In this document: positions 1-9,157 of the stretch, one piece after another
How positions within the stretch are numbered: the stretch's first letter is position 1
Layout: the number at the start of each line of letters is the position of its first letter
DNA from: Xylanivirga thermophila
Lineage (GTDB): Bacteria; Bacillota; Clostridia; Caldicoprobacterales; Xylanivirgaceae
Direction of reading: 5' to 3'
Assembly (NCBI RefSeq): GCF_004138105.1
Contig: NZ_RXHQ01000025.1
Coordinates: 1 to 40,747, forward strand
Length of the DNA: 40,747 nt
Translations under genes and position numbers: made by a program
The notes under the pieces: model-generated
What the model was told of the DNA's origin: nothing
Database searches by the model: none
Seen by the model: the letters and a program-made list of their open reading frames with translations, nothing else

Positions 1-65
1 GGGAGGCCGCCCTGGCTGACAAATCATATGGGCGATGCTTGTCGTCAAGAGTGTGACCGGATACA
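1..65 (+). mobile_element. Possible remnant of an IS transposase 3' end
   Basis: This stretch is visibly richer in G and C than the following AT-rich DNA. The frame starting at base 3 reads EAALADKSYG. The frame starting at base 1 then reads GDACRQECDRIQC before a stop near base 70. Joined across a frame change near bases 28-31, this resembles the 'LADKxYDxDxxR' segment of IS5/IS4-type DDE transposases. The match is from memory of the family and is short. The stretch could equally be unrelated sequence at an assembly end. The neighbouring permease lacks its N-terminus, which fits an insertion that cut it. Confidence 0.3.
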
Positions 66-800
66 ATGCTAATTTATTTATCAGGATGGCTGTATTTTTC
101 TTTTCCCTACAGTAAATTGACGCAATCTAAGAACACTATATATTTTACGATCGTTACAACATTTTTTAAAATGATATTAGGATTGTTTCTTGCAATAGTG
201 TTGAATAGGGAAATTCGAACAGCTAATATAATGCGAAGTATCTATTTTATGCCGGCAATCATAAGTAATGTAGCAATAGCACTAATATTTTCTTCTATTT
301 TACATCCTGATGGGATTTTAAATAGTTTTTTGAAAGCAATAAATATGGACTTTTTAGTAAATAATTGGCTCACAGATCCAAATTTAGTCATGTTTTCAGT
401 TTCGAGTATAGAAGTGTGGAAGTGGACAGGATTTACAATGGTTATTTTGCTAGCCGGGCTTCAATCAATACCAACTGAATATTATGAAGCATGTAAGATA
501 GATGGTGCAACTGGCTTTGATAAGTTTAGATATATTACATTTCCACTTTTAATGCCTTCATTTAATAATGCACTAATTATTTGTCTGGTTGGTGGACTTA
601 AGGTTTTTGATATAGTTTATGCACTGACTGGAGGAGGCCCTGGTAATGCCAGTGAAGTTTTAAATACTTATGTTTTTAAGGCATATGGAAGAGGTTATTA
701 TGGGGAGGCATGTGCAGCCAGTGTTATTATAGGTGTGTTAATTGCAACGATAAGTTTATTTACATTAAAACCATTAAGATCAAAGGAGGTTGAAATGTAA
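66..800 (+). CDS. ABC sugar transporter permease, N-terminally truncated
   Basis: Inner-membrane subunit of a binding-protein-dependent sugar importer (MalF/UgpA type, BPD_transp_1). The 244 residues hold several hydrophobic segments and the cytoplasmic EAA loop (YEACKIDGATGFDKFRYITFPLL), which contacts the ATPase. The family motif LTGGGPGNASEVLNTYVF follows. Family members are usually about 290-300 residues. Recognisable homology here starts around residue 20 (TQSKNTIYFTIV), so the first membrane segment and periplasmic loop are missing. The ATG at 66 has no good ribosome binding site and an in-frame stop lies at 54-56, so this is probably a broken gene, next to a possible IS remnant. The second permease follows at once. 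With rhamnose isomerase and a rhamnosidase-like gene downstream, a rhamnoside substrate is a reasonable inference. Confidence 0.75.
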   Translation: MLIYLSGWLYFSFPYSKLTQSKNTIYFTIVTTFFKMILGLFLAIVLNREIRTANIMRSIYFMPAIISNVAIALIFSSILHPDGILNSFLKAINMDFLVNNWLTDPNLVMFSVSSIEVWKWTGFTMVILLAGLQSIPTEYYEACKIDGATGFDKFRYITFPLLMPSFNNALIICLVGGLKVFDIVYALTGGGPGNASEVLNTYVFKAYGRGYYGEACAASVIIGVLIATISLFTLKPLRSKEVEM

Positions 801-801
801 T

Positions 802-1620
802 ATGTTAAAAAAGCTGAAAACTAAATTATTGGACATCTTTATTTTAATATTAACTATACCAATACTTGTTCCATTTTATATGTTGGTAGTAAACTCCTTT
901 AAAACAAAAGCCGAGGCTGCGGAAATGACTCTTAAATTGCCAACTGAATGGAATATCATAGAAAACTATAGAACGATGGCAGAAGTAGGTAATATATTTG
1001 TAGGATTTAAAAATTCAGCAATTATTACGGTTTTGTCAGTAGCTCTTACTATTATAGTATCAGCTATTACTGCATTCATAATACAGAGAAGGAAAGAAAA
1101 ATTTTCTAATTGGATATTTATATTTTTGGTTTTAGGTCTATTTATTCCTGGTTTTACTGTACCTACGGTTTTATTAATACATCGTCTTCATATACCGAAA
1201 TTAATTGGTCTTATATTAATGAACGTGGTTGGTGGTTTGCCAATGGGCATATTTCTGTATGTGGGATATTTGAAGAGTATTCCTCGTGAAATAGATGAAG
1301 CGGCTATAATAGACGGTTGTGGATTGTTTAGGCTATTTATGCAGATTATTATGCCACTTGTAACTCCAATTACTGCAACATATGCTATAATATCAGTCCT
1401 TAGTGTATGGAATGATTTTGCAATGCCTTTATACCTTTTATCAGGTTCAGAAAACCAAACAATTACACTTGCTATGTTTAACTTTTTTGGACCTCATTCA
1501 GCTGACTGGAATCTTGTATTTGCATGCATAGTTGTATCTACTTTGCCGGTTATTATAATATATTTTACATTGCAAAAGTATATTATTGCAGGAATGGTAG
1601 GGGGATCTGTAAAGGGATAA
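802..1620 (+). CDS. ABC sugar transporter permease (MalG/UgpE type)
   Basis: Second membrane subunit of the same sugar importer, 272 residues with about six membrane segments. The EAA loop reads DEAAIIDGCGLFRLFMQIIMPL and the protein ends KYIIAGMVGGSVKG, the usual end of MalG-type permeases. I chose ATG 802 because AAAGGAGG at 782-789 lies upstream at usable spacing. The TTG at 790 directly abuts the ribosome binding site. Its ribosome binding site lies inside the 3' end of the preceding permease, so the two are cotranscribed. No binding protein or ATPase gene is in the window. The binding protein probably lies to the left and the ATPase is probably a shared MsmK-like protein elsewhere. Confidence 0.88.
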   Translation: MLKKLKTKLLDIFILILTIPILVPFYMLVVNSFKTKAEAAEMTLKLPTEWNIIENYRTMAEVGNIFVGFKNSAIITVLSVALTIIVSAITAFIIQRRKEKFSNWIFIFLVLGLFIPGFTVPTVLLIHRLHIPKLIGLILMNVVGGLPMGIFLYVGYLKSIPREIDEAAIIDGCGLFRLFMQIIMPLVTPITATYAIISVLSVWNDFAMPLYLLSGSENQTITLAMFNFFGPHSADWNLVFACIVVSTLPVIIIYFTLQKYIIAGMVGGSVKG

Positions 1621-1818
1621 TTGACTATATTATTAAAGCTAGTGTATTAAAATTATCTAAAGATAAGGGAGATCTAATTATTTGTTGCCATGAAATATTT
1701 AAAGATAAATAAAAAAATATAATAAAACTGCCATGGCTCAATAGAAGATGGAAGGCTAGCTTTGAATTCTGTTAAAGAAAAATACAAAAACATTTGATAG
1801 TAGATATGGAGGACGTAT
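1621..1818. other. Intergenic region before rhaA
   Basis: About 200 AT-rich bases between the permease and rhamnose isomerase. I see no convincing terminator hairpin or -35/-10 pair, so read-through from the transporter genes is possible. The ribosome binding site GGAGG at 1808-1812 belongs to rhaA. Confidence 0.5.
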
Positions 1819-3087
1819 ATGAATATAGATAAGCATATTGAGCAGCAGTATATTATGGCAAGGGAGCAATATGCGGCCATAGGGGTAGATACTGAAAAAG
1901 CTATAGATATGACGGATAGGATACCTGTCTCTATACACTGCTGGCAGGGAGATGATGTTAAGGGCTTTGAATATGACGATCGTGAATTAAGCGGTGGTAT
2001 ACAGGTGACAGGTGCCTATCCTGGAAGGGCTAGAAACGGAGACGAACTGAGATCTGACATGGAAAAGGCATTATCTATGATACCAGGAAGGCACAGGGTA
2101 AACCTTCATGCCATATATGCAGAAACTAATGGTAAAAAGGTGGAGCGGAATAGGCTTGAGCCAAAGTATTTTGCTAATTGGGTGGATTGGGCAAAGGAAC
2201 ATGGGTGGGGATTGGATTTTAATCCTACATTCTTCTCCCATCCCCTAAGCGATGATGGTTTTACCCTTAGTCACCCAGATAGGGCCATAAGGCAGTTTTG
2301 GATAGAACACGGGCAGGTATGTAGGAGTATAGGGGAGTATTTTGGACGGGAGCTTGGCACTCCATGTGTAACCAATATATGGATACCGGATGGTTTTAAA
2401 GATATCCCTGCGGACAGGTTTGTACCTAGGGAACGTTTAGAGGCATCATTAGATGAGATATTGAAAGTTCCAATAGATAAAAAGTATAATCTTGATGCGG
2501 TTGAGAGCAAACTCTTTGGTATAGGTTCTGAAAGCTATGTGGTGGGTTCCCATGAATTTTATATGGGGTATGCCATAAAAAATGGTATACTTCTATGCCT
2601 TGATGCAGGACATTTTCATCCTACTGAGATGGTTTCAGATAAGATATCGTCCATACTGCAGTTTATACCCGAAATGCTTTTACATGTAAGCCGACCTGTT
2701 AGATGGGATAGTGACCATGTGGTGTTGCTTGATGATGAGCTGCAAAACATGATGCATCAGATAGTAAGGGAAGATGTATATGACAGGGTACATATAGCAT
2801 TTGACTATTTTGATGGGAGCATAAACAGGGTAGCTGCCTGGGTAATAGGCGGGAGAAATGCCAGAAAGGCTATTTTAACAGCATTTTTAGAGCCTTCAGA
2901 AAAGCTTAAACAGGCAGAGATTAAAGGGGATTATACAGGCAGATTGGCCCTTATGGAAGAGTTAAAGACCTATCCAATTCAAGCTGTATGGGATTATTAC
3001 TGTCTAAGCCATGGCATTCTCCCTAGGGAACGCTGGTTGGATGAAGTTTATAGATATGAAAAGGATATATTGAGCAAAAGGGACTAA
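1819..3087 (+). CDS. rhaA: L-rhamnose isomerase
   Basis: Cytoplasmic, metal-dependent isomerase converting L-rhamnose to L-rhamnulose, the first step of rhamnose breakdown. Its 422 residues match the family length (about 420). The N-terminal motif [17 protein letters not shown] and the stretch [20 protein letters not shown] are characteristic of RhaA, as are [10 protein letters not shown] and the VRWDSDHVV segment, which carry metal- and substrate-binding residues in this family. ATG 1819 is preceded by GGAGG at 1808-1812. Rhamnulokinase (rhaB) and rhamnulose-1-phosphate aldolase (rhaD) are absent from the window, so the rest of the pathway must lie elsewhere. The gene directly precedes a GH106-like hydrolase, which could supply the free rhamnose. 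Confidence 0.95.
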   Translation: MNIDKHIEQQYIMAREQYAAIGVDTEKAIDMTDRIPVSIHCWQGDDVKGFEYDDRELSGGIQVTGAYPGRARNGDELRSDMEKALSMIPGRHRVNLHAIYAETNGKKVERNRLEPKYFANWVDWAKEHGWGLDFNPTFFSHPLSDDGFTLSHPDRAIRQFWIEHGQVCRSIGEYFGRELGTPCVTNIWIPDGFKDIPADRFVPRERLEASLDEILKVPIDKKYNLDAVESKLFGIGSESYVVGSHEFYMGYAIKNGILLCLDAGHFHPTEMVSDKISSILQFIPEMLLHVSRPVRWDSDHVVLLDDELQNMMHQIVREDVYDRVHIAFDYFDGSINRVAAWVIGGRNARKAILTAFLEPSEKLKQAEIKGDYTGRLALMEELKTYPIQAVWDYYCLSHGILPRERWLDEVYRYEKDILSKRD

Positions 3088-3148
3088 AAAATTAATAAGA
3101 CTATTAGGATATGAGGATTTTGAATAAAGATTATCAGGGGGGTTGAAT

Positions 3149-6100
3149 ATGGATATAAAATCATTTAAGGCTCCTTCTGCCTTGTATAGACCGGCACCAT
3201 TCTGGAGCTGGAATGATAAATTGGATAAAGAGGAGCTAAAAAGGCAGATCGACGAGATGTCTAAAGGTGGCTGGGGAGGATATTTTATGCATTCTCGGGT
3301 AGGTTTAGTCACAAAATACCTATCCGATGAATGGATGGATATGATACGCACATGTGCTCAAAAGGCTAGGGAAACGGGAACTTATGCATGGCTATATGAT
3401 GAGGATAAATGGCCCTCTGGTTTTGCGGGGGGCGAGGTATCTAAAAATCTTGAATATAGGAGTCGGGCATTGGTGCTTTTGACACAAGATAAAATAACAG
3501 AAGATGATAGTGTGCTTACTACATACACAAAAGATGGAATAACATATTATATATGTAAGCGTATATCTCCTACAGGAAACCCATGGTTTAATGGATTTTG
3601 TTATGTAGATCTTATGAATCCAAAAGCGGTAAGAGCCTTTTTAGAGAGTACCCACGAACGTTATAAGGAGTCCTGTGGAGAGTACTTTGGGAAAGAGATA
3701 CCGGGCATATTTACTGATGAACCTTGTTACCTCATGGAAAACCACTATGATGTACCTGTACTTCCCTGGTCAGAATATCTACCTGACTTTTTTAAAGCAT
3801 TAAAGGGATATAGCATTGAAGACTACTTAAAAGAATTATTCTTTGATATAGATGATTACCAAAGGATAAGATATGACTTTTTTGATAGCGCAACGCGGTT
3901 GTTTATAGAGAGCTTTACCAAACAGTATTATAAATGGTGCAAAGAAAACGATCTTCTTATGACAGGGCATTTTATGGCAGAGGATAATATGCCATACCAA
4001 TTGCAATGGATAGGGGCAGCTATGCCTCATTATGAATATATGGATTGGCCAGGCATAGACAAATTGGGGAGAAATCTAGAGCAGCTTGTGACAGTAAAAC
4101 AGGTAACCTCTGTAGCAGATCAGCTGGAAAAGGACAGAACCTTTTGTGAGGTGTTTGGTTGCATGGGTCAGCATGCCAGCTTTTATCATAGAAAATGGAT
4201 AGCAGACTGGCAGGCTGTGCTGGGTATAAATTTTGTAAATCACCACTTATCATTGTATTCCATGCGCGGGGAAAGAAAACGTGATTATCCTGCAAACCTA
4301 TTTTATCAACAACCATGGTGGAAGGAAGAGAAGGGATTTGCCGACTATATAGGTAGACTTAGCTATGCATTATCAGAGGGTAAAAGATGTGTAGATATAC
4401 TGGTAATACATCCTATAGGGAGTGTATGGAGCCAATACTCACCACTTCATAAACAAAATGATCTGGCCATTGAGGCGGGAGTATATGATAGGCCATTTAC
4501 CAATCTATCTAAGGAATTAATAGCTAACAAACTGGACTTTCATTATGGAGATGAGATGCTCATTGAAAAATACGGAGAGGTAAAGGATGGGAAGCTATCA
4601 ATAGGAGCACATGAATATTCTGCAATAGTCATTCCACCTTGTTTTACATTAAGGGGTAGCACTCTATCGCTTATAGAGGAGTTTATAGCGCAATCTAGTC
4701 CTGAAAATGTAGTTATGATACAGCCCTTTGTTCAGAGGATAGATGGAAAATCTAGAGATATACATTGGCCGGAAGGTACTGTAAGATGCCAGACAGTGTC
4801 TCAGGCAATCACCTGCCTGGATAATATGTATAAAGATAGGATAAAGATAATAGACGACATGACCGGCAAAAATGCCAAAGCCATCATATGCCATAGACGA
4901 ACGGACAAAGACGGAAGTTGGATATTTTTTGCAAATACTGAGGAGAACAGGGAGATTGCATCTACTATAAATATAGATATGGGTAGGCTGCCGGTAATAT
5001 TGGATATTATGTCTGGAAAGGTATATAAATCTCCCGCCAAATTGCTAAACGGCAGGGTGGAGATGAAGGTAAAATTCTATCCAGGTGGTAGTTTGCTCTT
5101 ATATTTTCCTAAAGAAACCATGGATGTAGGGGAGTGTCCTGCATTTTTAGATAGCGGGGTGGAGTTTGAAACCCATTATTCTAATGTTGAAAAGATGGAC
5201 GAATGGGTGGCAAAACTAAATGGGCCTAATGTCCTACCAATAAACGATGTGACCCTTTATATGGATGGGGAATTGATTCTTAAAGATATGCCAATATCGA
5301 AGGCTTGGCATCAGATTTTTTATAAAGCTGAAGAAGGTACCCAATTTAAGGCTATATACAAGTTTAATGTCACAAATATCCCACAGGGCGAGATGTTTGC
5401 GGCTATTGAAGTAGCAGAAAATCTGGACCGTATATCTTTAAATGGGGACAAGATTAATGCCTTAAAGAAAAAGGGCGAGCTAGGTGCATTTGATAATGAC
5501 AAGAGCTGGCTTGATATAAACTTTACAAAGGTACCCATCACAGGACTTGTAAAAGAAGGGGAAAACGAAATTATAATAGAGGGCAGGAAGATTAATAACA
5601 TAACAGGTCCTGGAACTCACGTATCGGTAGAAGACTATAAAACACATACGCCTACCGAAATAGAGACCGTATATGTTGTTGGAGATTTTGTAGTAACAGA
5701 CGAAGATAATATTAAATTTTCTATAGACGGTAAAAAAACGATACCGGATGTTTATGACCTGACCCGGTCGGGCTATCCATTTTATGCAGGTGAAGCAGAA
5801 TTTATCACTGGGTTTAGTTATGATAATAAAAATGATAATAAAGATGATAATAAATTGTATCTAAAGGTACAGGATGTTCGTAGCGCATTTATTAGTCTGT
5901 ATGTAAACGGTGAGTTTTGTGGTACGAAATATTGGGCACCATATGTATTCGATATAACCCAGTTTATAAGGGAAGGGAAAAATCTTATATCCATAAAGGC
6001 TGGCAATACTTTATTCAATGCTATGGGACCTAACAGGATGGATGGGATATTGAATGAAGAATATGTAGGTCCCTATACATTTATAGATTTTGATAGATAT

Positions 6101-6163
6101 ACGGAAAAATATACATTGGTACCCTTTGGCATTGGGCATGGGAGCTTGATTATATCGGATTAA
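3149..6163 (+). CDS. GH106-like glycoside hydrolase (putative alpha-L-rhamnosidase)
   Basis: Large protein of 1004 residues resembling the GH106 / 'glycosyl hydrolase' alpha-L-rhamnosidase family. It begins FKAPSALYRPAPFWSWND and continues with MSKGGWGGYFMHSRVGL and LYDEDKWPSGFAGG, segments typical of the N-terminal TIM-barrel in these enzymes. Acidic candidates for catalysis include the GIFTDEP segment (around residue 195) and FCEVFG. The C-terminal third looks like beta-sandwich sugar-binding domains. There is no signal peptide, so it acts in the cytoplasm on imported oligosaccharides. ATG 3149 was preferred over TTG 3143 because GGGGGG at 3137-3142 gives normal spacing. The position directly after rhaA supports release of L-rhamnose. 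Activity on another deoxysugar or uronide is possible. A short in-frame repeat lies at 5822-5857. Confidence 0.78.
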   Translation: MDIKSFKAPSALYRPAPFWSWNDKLDKEELKRQIDEMSKGGWGGYFMHSRVGLVTKYLSDEWMDMIRTCAQKARETGTYAWLYDEDKWPSGFAGGEVSKNLEYRSRALVLLTQDKITEDDSVLTTYTKDGITYYICKRISPTGNPWFNGFCYVDLMNPKAVRAFLESTHERYKESCGEYFGKEIPGIFTDEPCYLMENHYDVPVLPWSEYLPDFFKALKGYSIEDYLKELFFDIDDYQRIRYDFFDSATRLFIESFTKQYYKWCKENDLLMTGHFMAEDNMPYQLQWIGAAMPHYEYMDWPGIDKLGRNLEQLVTVKQVTSVADQLEKDRTFCEVFGCMGQHASFYHRKWIADWQAVLGINFVNHHLSLYSMRGERKRDYPANLFYQQPWWKEEKGFADYIGRLSYALSEGKRCVDILVIHPIGSVWSQYSPLHKQNDLAIEAGVYDRPFTNLSKELIANKLDFHYGDEMLIEKYGEVKDGKLSIGAHEYSAIVIPPCFTLRGSTLSLIEEFIAQSSPENVVMIQPFVQRIDGKSRDIHWPEGTVRCQTVSQAITCLDNMYKDRIKIIDDMTGKNAKAIICHRRTDKDGSWIFFANTEENREIASTINIDMGRLPVILDIMSGKVYKSPAKLLNGRVEMKVKFYPGGSLLLYFPKETMDVGECPAFLDSGVEFETHYSNVEKMDEWVAKLNGPNVLPINDVTLYMDGELILKDMPISKAWHQIFYKAEEGTQFKAIYKFNVTNIPQGEMFAAIEVAENLDRISLNGDKINALKKKGELGAFDNDKSWLDINFTKVPITGLVKEGENEIIIEGRKINNITGPGTHVSVEDYKTHTPTEIETVYVVGDFVVTDEDNIKFSIDGKKTIPDVYDLTRSGYPFYAGEAEFITGFSYDNKNDNKDDNKLYLKVQDVRSAFISLYVNGEFCGTKYWAPYVFDITQFIREGKNLISIKAGNTLFNAMGPNRMDGILNEEYVGPYTFIDFDRYTEKYTLVPFGIGHGSLIISD
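5822..5857 (+). repeat. 12-bp tandem repeat inside the GH106-like gene
   Basis: Three consecutive 12-base units begin GATAATAAA (5822, 5834, 5846) and encode the acidic, asparagine-rich run DNKNDNKDDNK. The unit length is a multiple of three, so copy-number change keeps the frame. It sits in a predicted surface stretch of the C-terminal domain. Confidence 0.8.
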
Positions 6164-6202
6164 TATGGCTCTCCTATGATTTTTACATATATGCTTTATA
6201 TA

Positions 6203-6263
6203 TTTCTACATGGACCTTAATTTCTACAAATCATGGATATAAAAGGGTTTATTATGCTATAAT
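6203..6263 (+). promoter_or_regulatory. Promoter with paired TTTCTACA sites, FAD oxidoreductase operon
   Basis: TTTCTACA occurs twice as a direct repeat, at 6203-6210 and 6221-6228, 18 bp apart. A perfect -10 box TATAAT follows at 6258-6263, but no TTGACA-like -35 is seen 16-18 bases upstream of it. Direct repeats upstream of a promoter with a poor -35 fit an AraC-type activator. The same octamer or its complement is found before the genes at 23032 and 26519. Confidence 0.5.
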
Positions 6264-6317
6264 AGGGTGCAGTAGCAATAATACTTTTTTATTTTAAGCA
6301 AAAAGGGAGGGCTAATT

Positions 6318-7883
6318 TTGCAAAGAGCATATAAAGCAGATGTGATCATCATAGGAGGAAGTCTTGGTGGATGCGCTGCGGCGTTAGCCGCAGCTCGTAT
6401 GGGTAAAAAGGTTATTATGACAGAGGAGACAAAATGGATAGGAGGACAGCTTACAAGTCAGGCTGTACCACCGGATGAAAATCCTTGGATAGAGAAATTT
6501 GGCTGTACCATGAGCTATAGGCAGCTTCGAAATGGGATAAGGACATATTATAAGAATCATTTTCCATTGACACCAGAAGCCAGACAGACATTTTACTTAA
6601 ATCCCGGCAATGGGAATGTAAGCAAGCTTTGTCATGATCCTAGGGTAGCTGTAGCTGTTCTTCATGAGATGATGGCTCCATATATACTAAGCAATCACCT
6701 TGTCATATGGACAAGGCATAAGATACAAAGTGTAGAAGTGGATAATAATCATGTAAGATCTATGATAGTAAAAAACCTTGATACTGGCGATGAAAAGATA
6801 TTGACTGGTAGTTATTTCCTTGATGCTACCGAATGCGGAGATGTATTACCCCTTGCAAAGGCAGAGTACATAACAGGTGCTGAATCTAAACAGGGGACTG
6901 GAGAGCCCCATGCCCTAGAAGGGGAGGCAGATCCTTTAGATATACAGTCCATTACATGGTGTTTTGCCATAGATCATGTGGAGGGTGAAGATAATACCAT
7001 AGAGAAGCCTGAGCAATATGATTTTTGGAAAAACTATAGATGCGATTTCTGGCCAGATTCCATGCTTAGTTGGAAGAGTAGTCATCCACATACATTGGAA
7101 ACTAGAGAGCATACCCTTTTCCCTGTAGATGAGAGGCATTCCCTGTGGACATATCGTAGAATTGCAGATAGGAATAATTTTGTACCCGGTACATTTGATA
7201 GTGATATTACAATAGCCAACTGGCCACAAAATGACTATTGGCTTGGGCCTATATATGAGGTGGATGAAGAGGAGGCTAACAAACATCTAGAAGGTGCAAG
7301 ACAGCTGAGCTTATCGTATCTCTACTGGCTACAGACAGAGGCACCACGCCCTGATGGTGGTATAGGATATCCCGGATTGAGGCTGAGAAATGATGTTGTA
7401 GGTACGGAGGATGGATTGGCCATGTACCCGTATATAAGGGAGTCTAGACGTATAAAGGCTGAATTCACCATTTTAGAACAGTATGTAAGTCCTATTACTA
7501 GGGGAGATGAGGGCGCAGTAAAGTTTGAAGATAGTGTAGGGATAGGGTATTATCGTATGGATCTGCATCCTAGTACCTCTGGCAGGAACTATATAGATAT
7601 TGGATGTCTGCCATTTCAAATACCGCTTGGCAGTCTCATACCTGTTAGGATGGAAAATCTTATTCCTGCATGTAAAAACATAGGTACTACCCATATTACA
7701 AATGGTTCGTATAGACTACATCCTGTGGAATGGAATATAGGTGAGGCAGCAGGTATGTTGGTATCCTATGCTATGGATAAAAAAATATCTCCCAGGGTAG
7801 TTAGAAATGATAATGAATACTTAGCAGATTTTCAGCAACTACTTAGAAAACAAGGTGTAGAACTTGAGTGGCCTAAAATATAA
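6318..7883 (+). CDS. FAD-dependent oxidoreductase (FAD_oxidored family)
   Basis: 521-residue flavoprotein of the PF12831 FAD-dependent oxidoreductase family, of unknown substrate. The N-terminus ADVIIIGGSLGGCAAALAAARMGKKVIMTEE is a Rossmann dinucleotide-binding fold, with GGSLGG in place of the usual GxGxxG. WIGGQLTSQAVPPDENPWIE follows, a signature of this family. A later segment YFLDATECGDVLPLAKAEY and the C-terminal GTTHITNGSYRLHPVEWNIGEAAG are also family-like. There is no signal peptide. The start is TTG 6318, with GGGAGG at 6305-6310 and no alternative ATG nearby. The gene precedes an SGNH esterase by 16 bases. Members often occur in plant-polysaccharide clusters, which is the only hint of function. 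Confidence 0.82.
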   Translation: MQRAYKADVIIIGGSLGGCAAALAAARMGKKVIMTEETKWIGGQLTSQAVPPDENPWIEKFGCTMSYRQLRNGIRTYYKNHFPLTPEARQTFYLNPGNGNVSKLCHDPRVAVAVLHEMMAPYILSNHLVIWTRHKIQSVEVDNNHVRSMIVKNLDTGDEKILTGSYFLDATECGDVLPLAKAEYITGAESKQGTGEPHALEGEADPLDIQSITWCFAIDHVEGEDNTIEKPEQYDFWKNYRCDFWPDSMLSWKSSHPHTLETREHTLFPVDERHSLWTYRRIADRNNFVPGTFDSDITIANWPQNDYWLGPIYEVDEEEANKHLEGARQLSLSYLYWLQTEAPRPDGGIGYPGLRLRNDVVGTEDGLAMYPYIRESRRIKAEFTILEQYVSPITRGDEGAVKFEDSVGIGYYRMDLHPSTSGRNYIDIGCLPFQIPLGSLIPVRMENLIPACKNIGTTHITNGSYRLHPVEWNIGEAAGMLVSYAMDKKISPRVVRNDNEYLADFQQLLRKQGVELEWPKI

Positions 7884-7899
7884 GAAGGAGTAATGATAG

Positions 7900-8922
7900 T
7901 TGAAATATTTTAATATAACAGACGAACCCTTTTGTTTATCAGGATTTCCATGGATAAAAAAAAATAACCTATGCCGCTTGCCTGTAGATGCCCTGAGTAT
8001 GTTTTCAGAGAGCATACAGACTTTAGCCTGGCATACATCAGGTGGAATGGTAAGATTTAAGACCAATTCCAATAATATATCCCTAAAGGTAAAGCTAAAA
8101 GAGTGCTATTTACATCCCAATATGCCCATGACCGCCCTATGTGGGTTTGATTTTTACCTAGGGGAAGGAACTGATAAAAGGTTTTATGGCAGCATATTCC
8201 CACAATATGATCAATGGGAGATTGAAGAGCAAATAGGGGATGGGCTAGATAAAAGATGGCGGGAGTGGACCATATATCTTCCAATATATTGTGGTATAGA
8301 GGATATACAAATAGGCATCAACGAGGATGCTAAAGTGCTCCCGCCTTCTAGCTTTACCGTCGAAAAGCCTATAGTCTTCTATGGCTCATCCATAACACAG
8401 GGGGCTTGCTCTTCTAGGCCAGGTAATGCGTATACACATACAGTTGCAAGATGGCTAGATGGAAATTTTGTAGATCTTGGTTTTAGCGGCAGTGCAAAGG
8501 GTGAAGAGGAGATGGCAGAGTTGATAGCCTCTCTGGATATGGAGTTGTTTGTCATGGACTATGATCACAATGCCCCGGATCAGGAACATCTTTTAAATAC
8601 ACATGAACCATTCTTTAAGATTATAAGGGAAAAGCATCCTGATATGCCGGTGGTATTTATGACTGCTCCCTATTACCATTATCCTATGGAAAGAAATGAT
8701 TATGCGGATAAGGATAAGAGGAGAGAAATAGTGTACAGGACGTTTAAAAGGGCAAAAGAGGCGGGAGATGGAAATGTATATTTCTTAGACGGTTATGAAT
8801 TTTTCCAAAAGTCCATGGCCGATGCCTGCACGGTGGATAATATACATCCTACGGATATAGGTATGTTTTATATGGCAAAAAGTTTGTATCCTATATTGTA
8901 TGATATTCTAAAAAATAGATAA
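7900..8922 (+). CDS. SGNH/GDSL-family hydrolase (putative carbohydrate esterase)
   Basis: 340-residue cytoplasmic hydrolase of the SGNH superfamily. Residues 1 to about 150 look like the beta-rich N-terminal domain that accompanies Lipase_GDSL_3-type enzymes. The catalytic block is VFYGSSITQGACSSRPGN, with Ser164 as likely nucleophile. GFSGSAKGEEEMAE and MDYDHNAPDQEHL follow as further blocks, and DNIHPTDIGMFYMA carries the Asp-x-x-His pair. The likely reaction is removal of acetyl or other acyl groups from sugar units, but the sequence alone does not show this. The start is TTG 7900 with AAGGAG at 7885-7890. An ATG at 7893 is out of frame. It shares the oxidoreductase operon, so the two may act on the same oligosaccharide. 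Confidence 0.82.
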   Translation: MKYFNITDEPFCLSGFPWIKKNNLCRLPVDALSMFSESIQTLAWHTSGGMVRFKTNSNNISLKVKLKECYLHPNMPMTALCGFDFYLGEGTDKRFYGSIFPQYDQWEIEEQIGDGLDKRWREWTIYLPIYCGIEDIQIGINEDAKVLPPSSFTVEKPIVFYGSSITQGACSSRPGNAYTHTVARWLDGNFVDLGFSGSAKGEEEMAELIASLDMELFVMDYDHNAPDQEHLLNTHEPFFKIIREKHPDMPVVFMTAPYYHYPMERNDYADKDKRREIVYRTFKRAKEAGDGNVYFLDGYEFFQKSMADACTVDNIHPTDIGMFYMAKSLYPILYDILKNR

Positions 8923-8970
8923 TATTATAAGAGCCCTACGTATATACGTAGGGCTCTTATAATATTATCT
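8917..8970. terminator. Perfect 54-bp palindrome, probable bidirectional terminator
   Basis: A perfect inverted repeat with 24-base arms around a central TATATA. The core AAGAGCCCTACG pairs with CGTAGGGCTCTT, and AT-rich outer arms supply T-rich flanks. It overlaps the last codon and stop of the SGNH gene. It probably ends the oxidoreductase operon, although the run after the GC core is TTATAATATT and not a pure T tract. Confidence 0.75.
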
Positions 8971-9053
8971 AACATTGAATGCTTCATGTGTAAAATAGTA
9001 AAAAAATTTATATATAAATAAGGATAAGTAGTCTTGCCCTGATATATGGAACC

Positions 9054-9084
9054 GGTTGACATACACATGAATATAATATAAAAT
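9054..9084 (+). promoter_or_regulatory. Promoter with LacI-type half operator, kinase/SPS operon
   Basis: A -35 box TTGACA (9056-9061) is followed after 17 bases by TAAAAT (9079-9084). The bases GGTTGACATACA at 9054-9065 are identical to the right half of the operator at 13619-13642. The left half here is degenerate apart from AACC. Repressor binding would cover the -35. A weaker palindrome (ATCAA-agg-TTGAT, 9097-9109) lies just downstream. Confidence 0.65.
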
Positions 9085-9157
9085 GCTAATTAGATAATCA
9101 AAGGTTGATAATGAATGTTTATGTTAAGTGTAGTTCATATATGAAGGAAGTGGGTAC

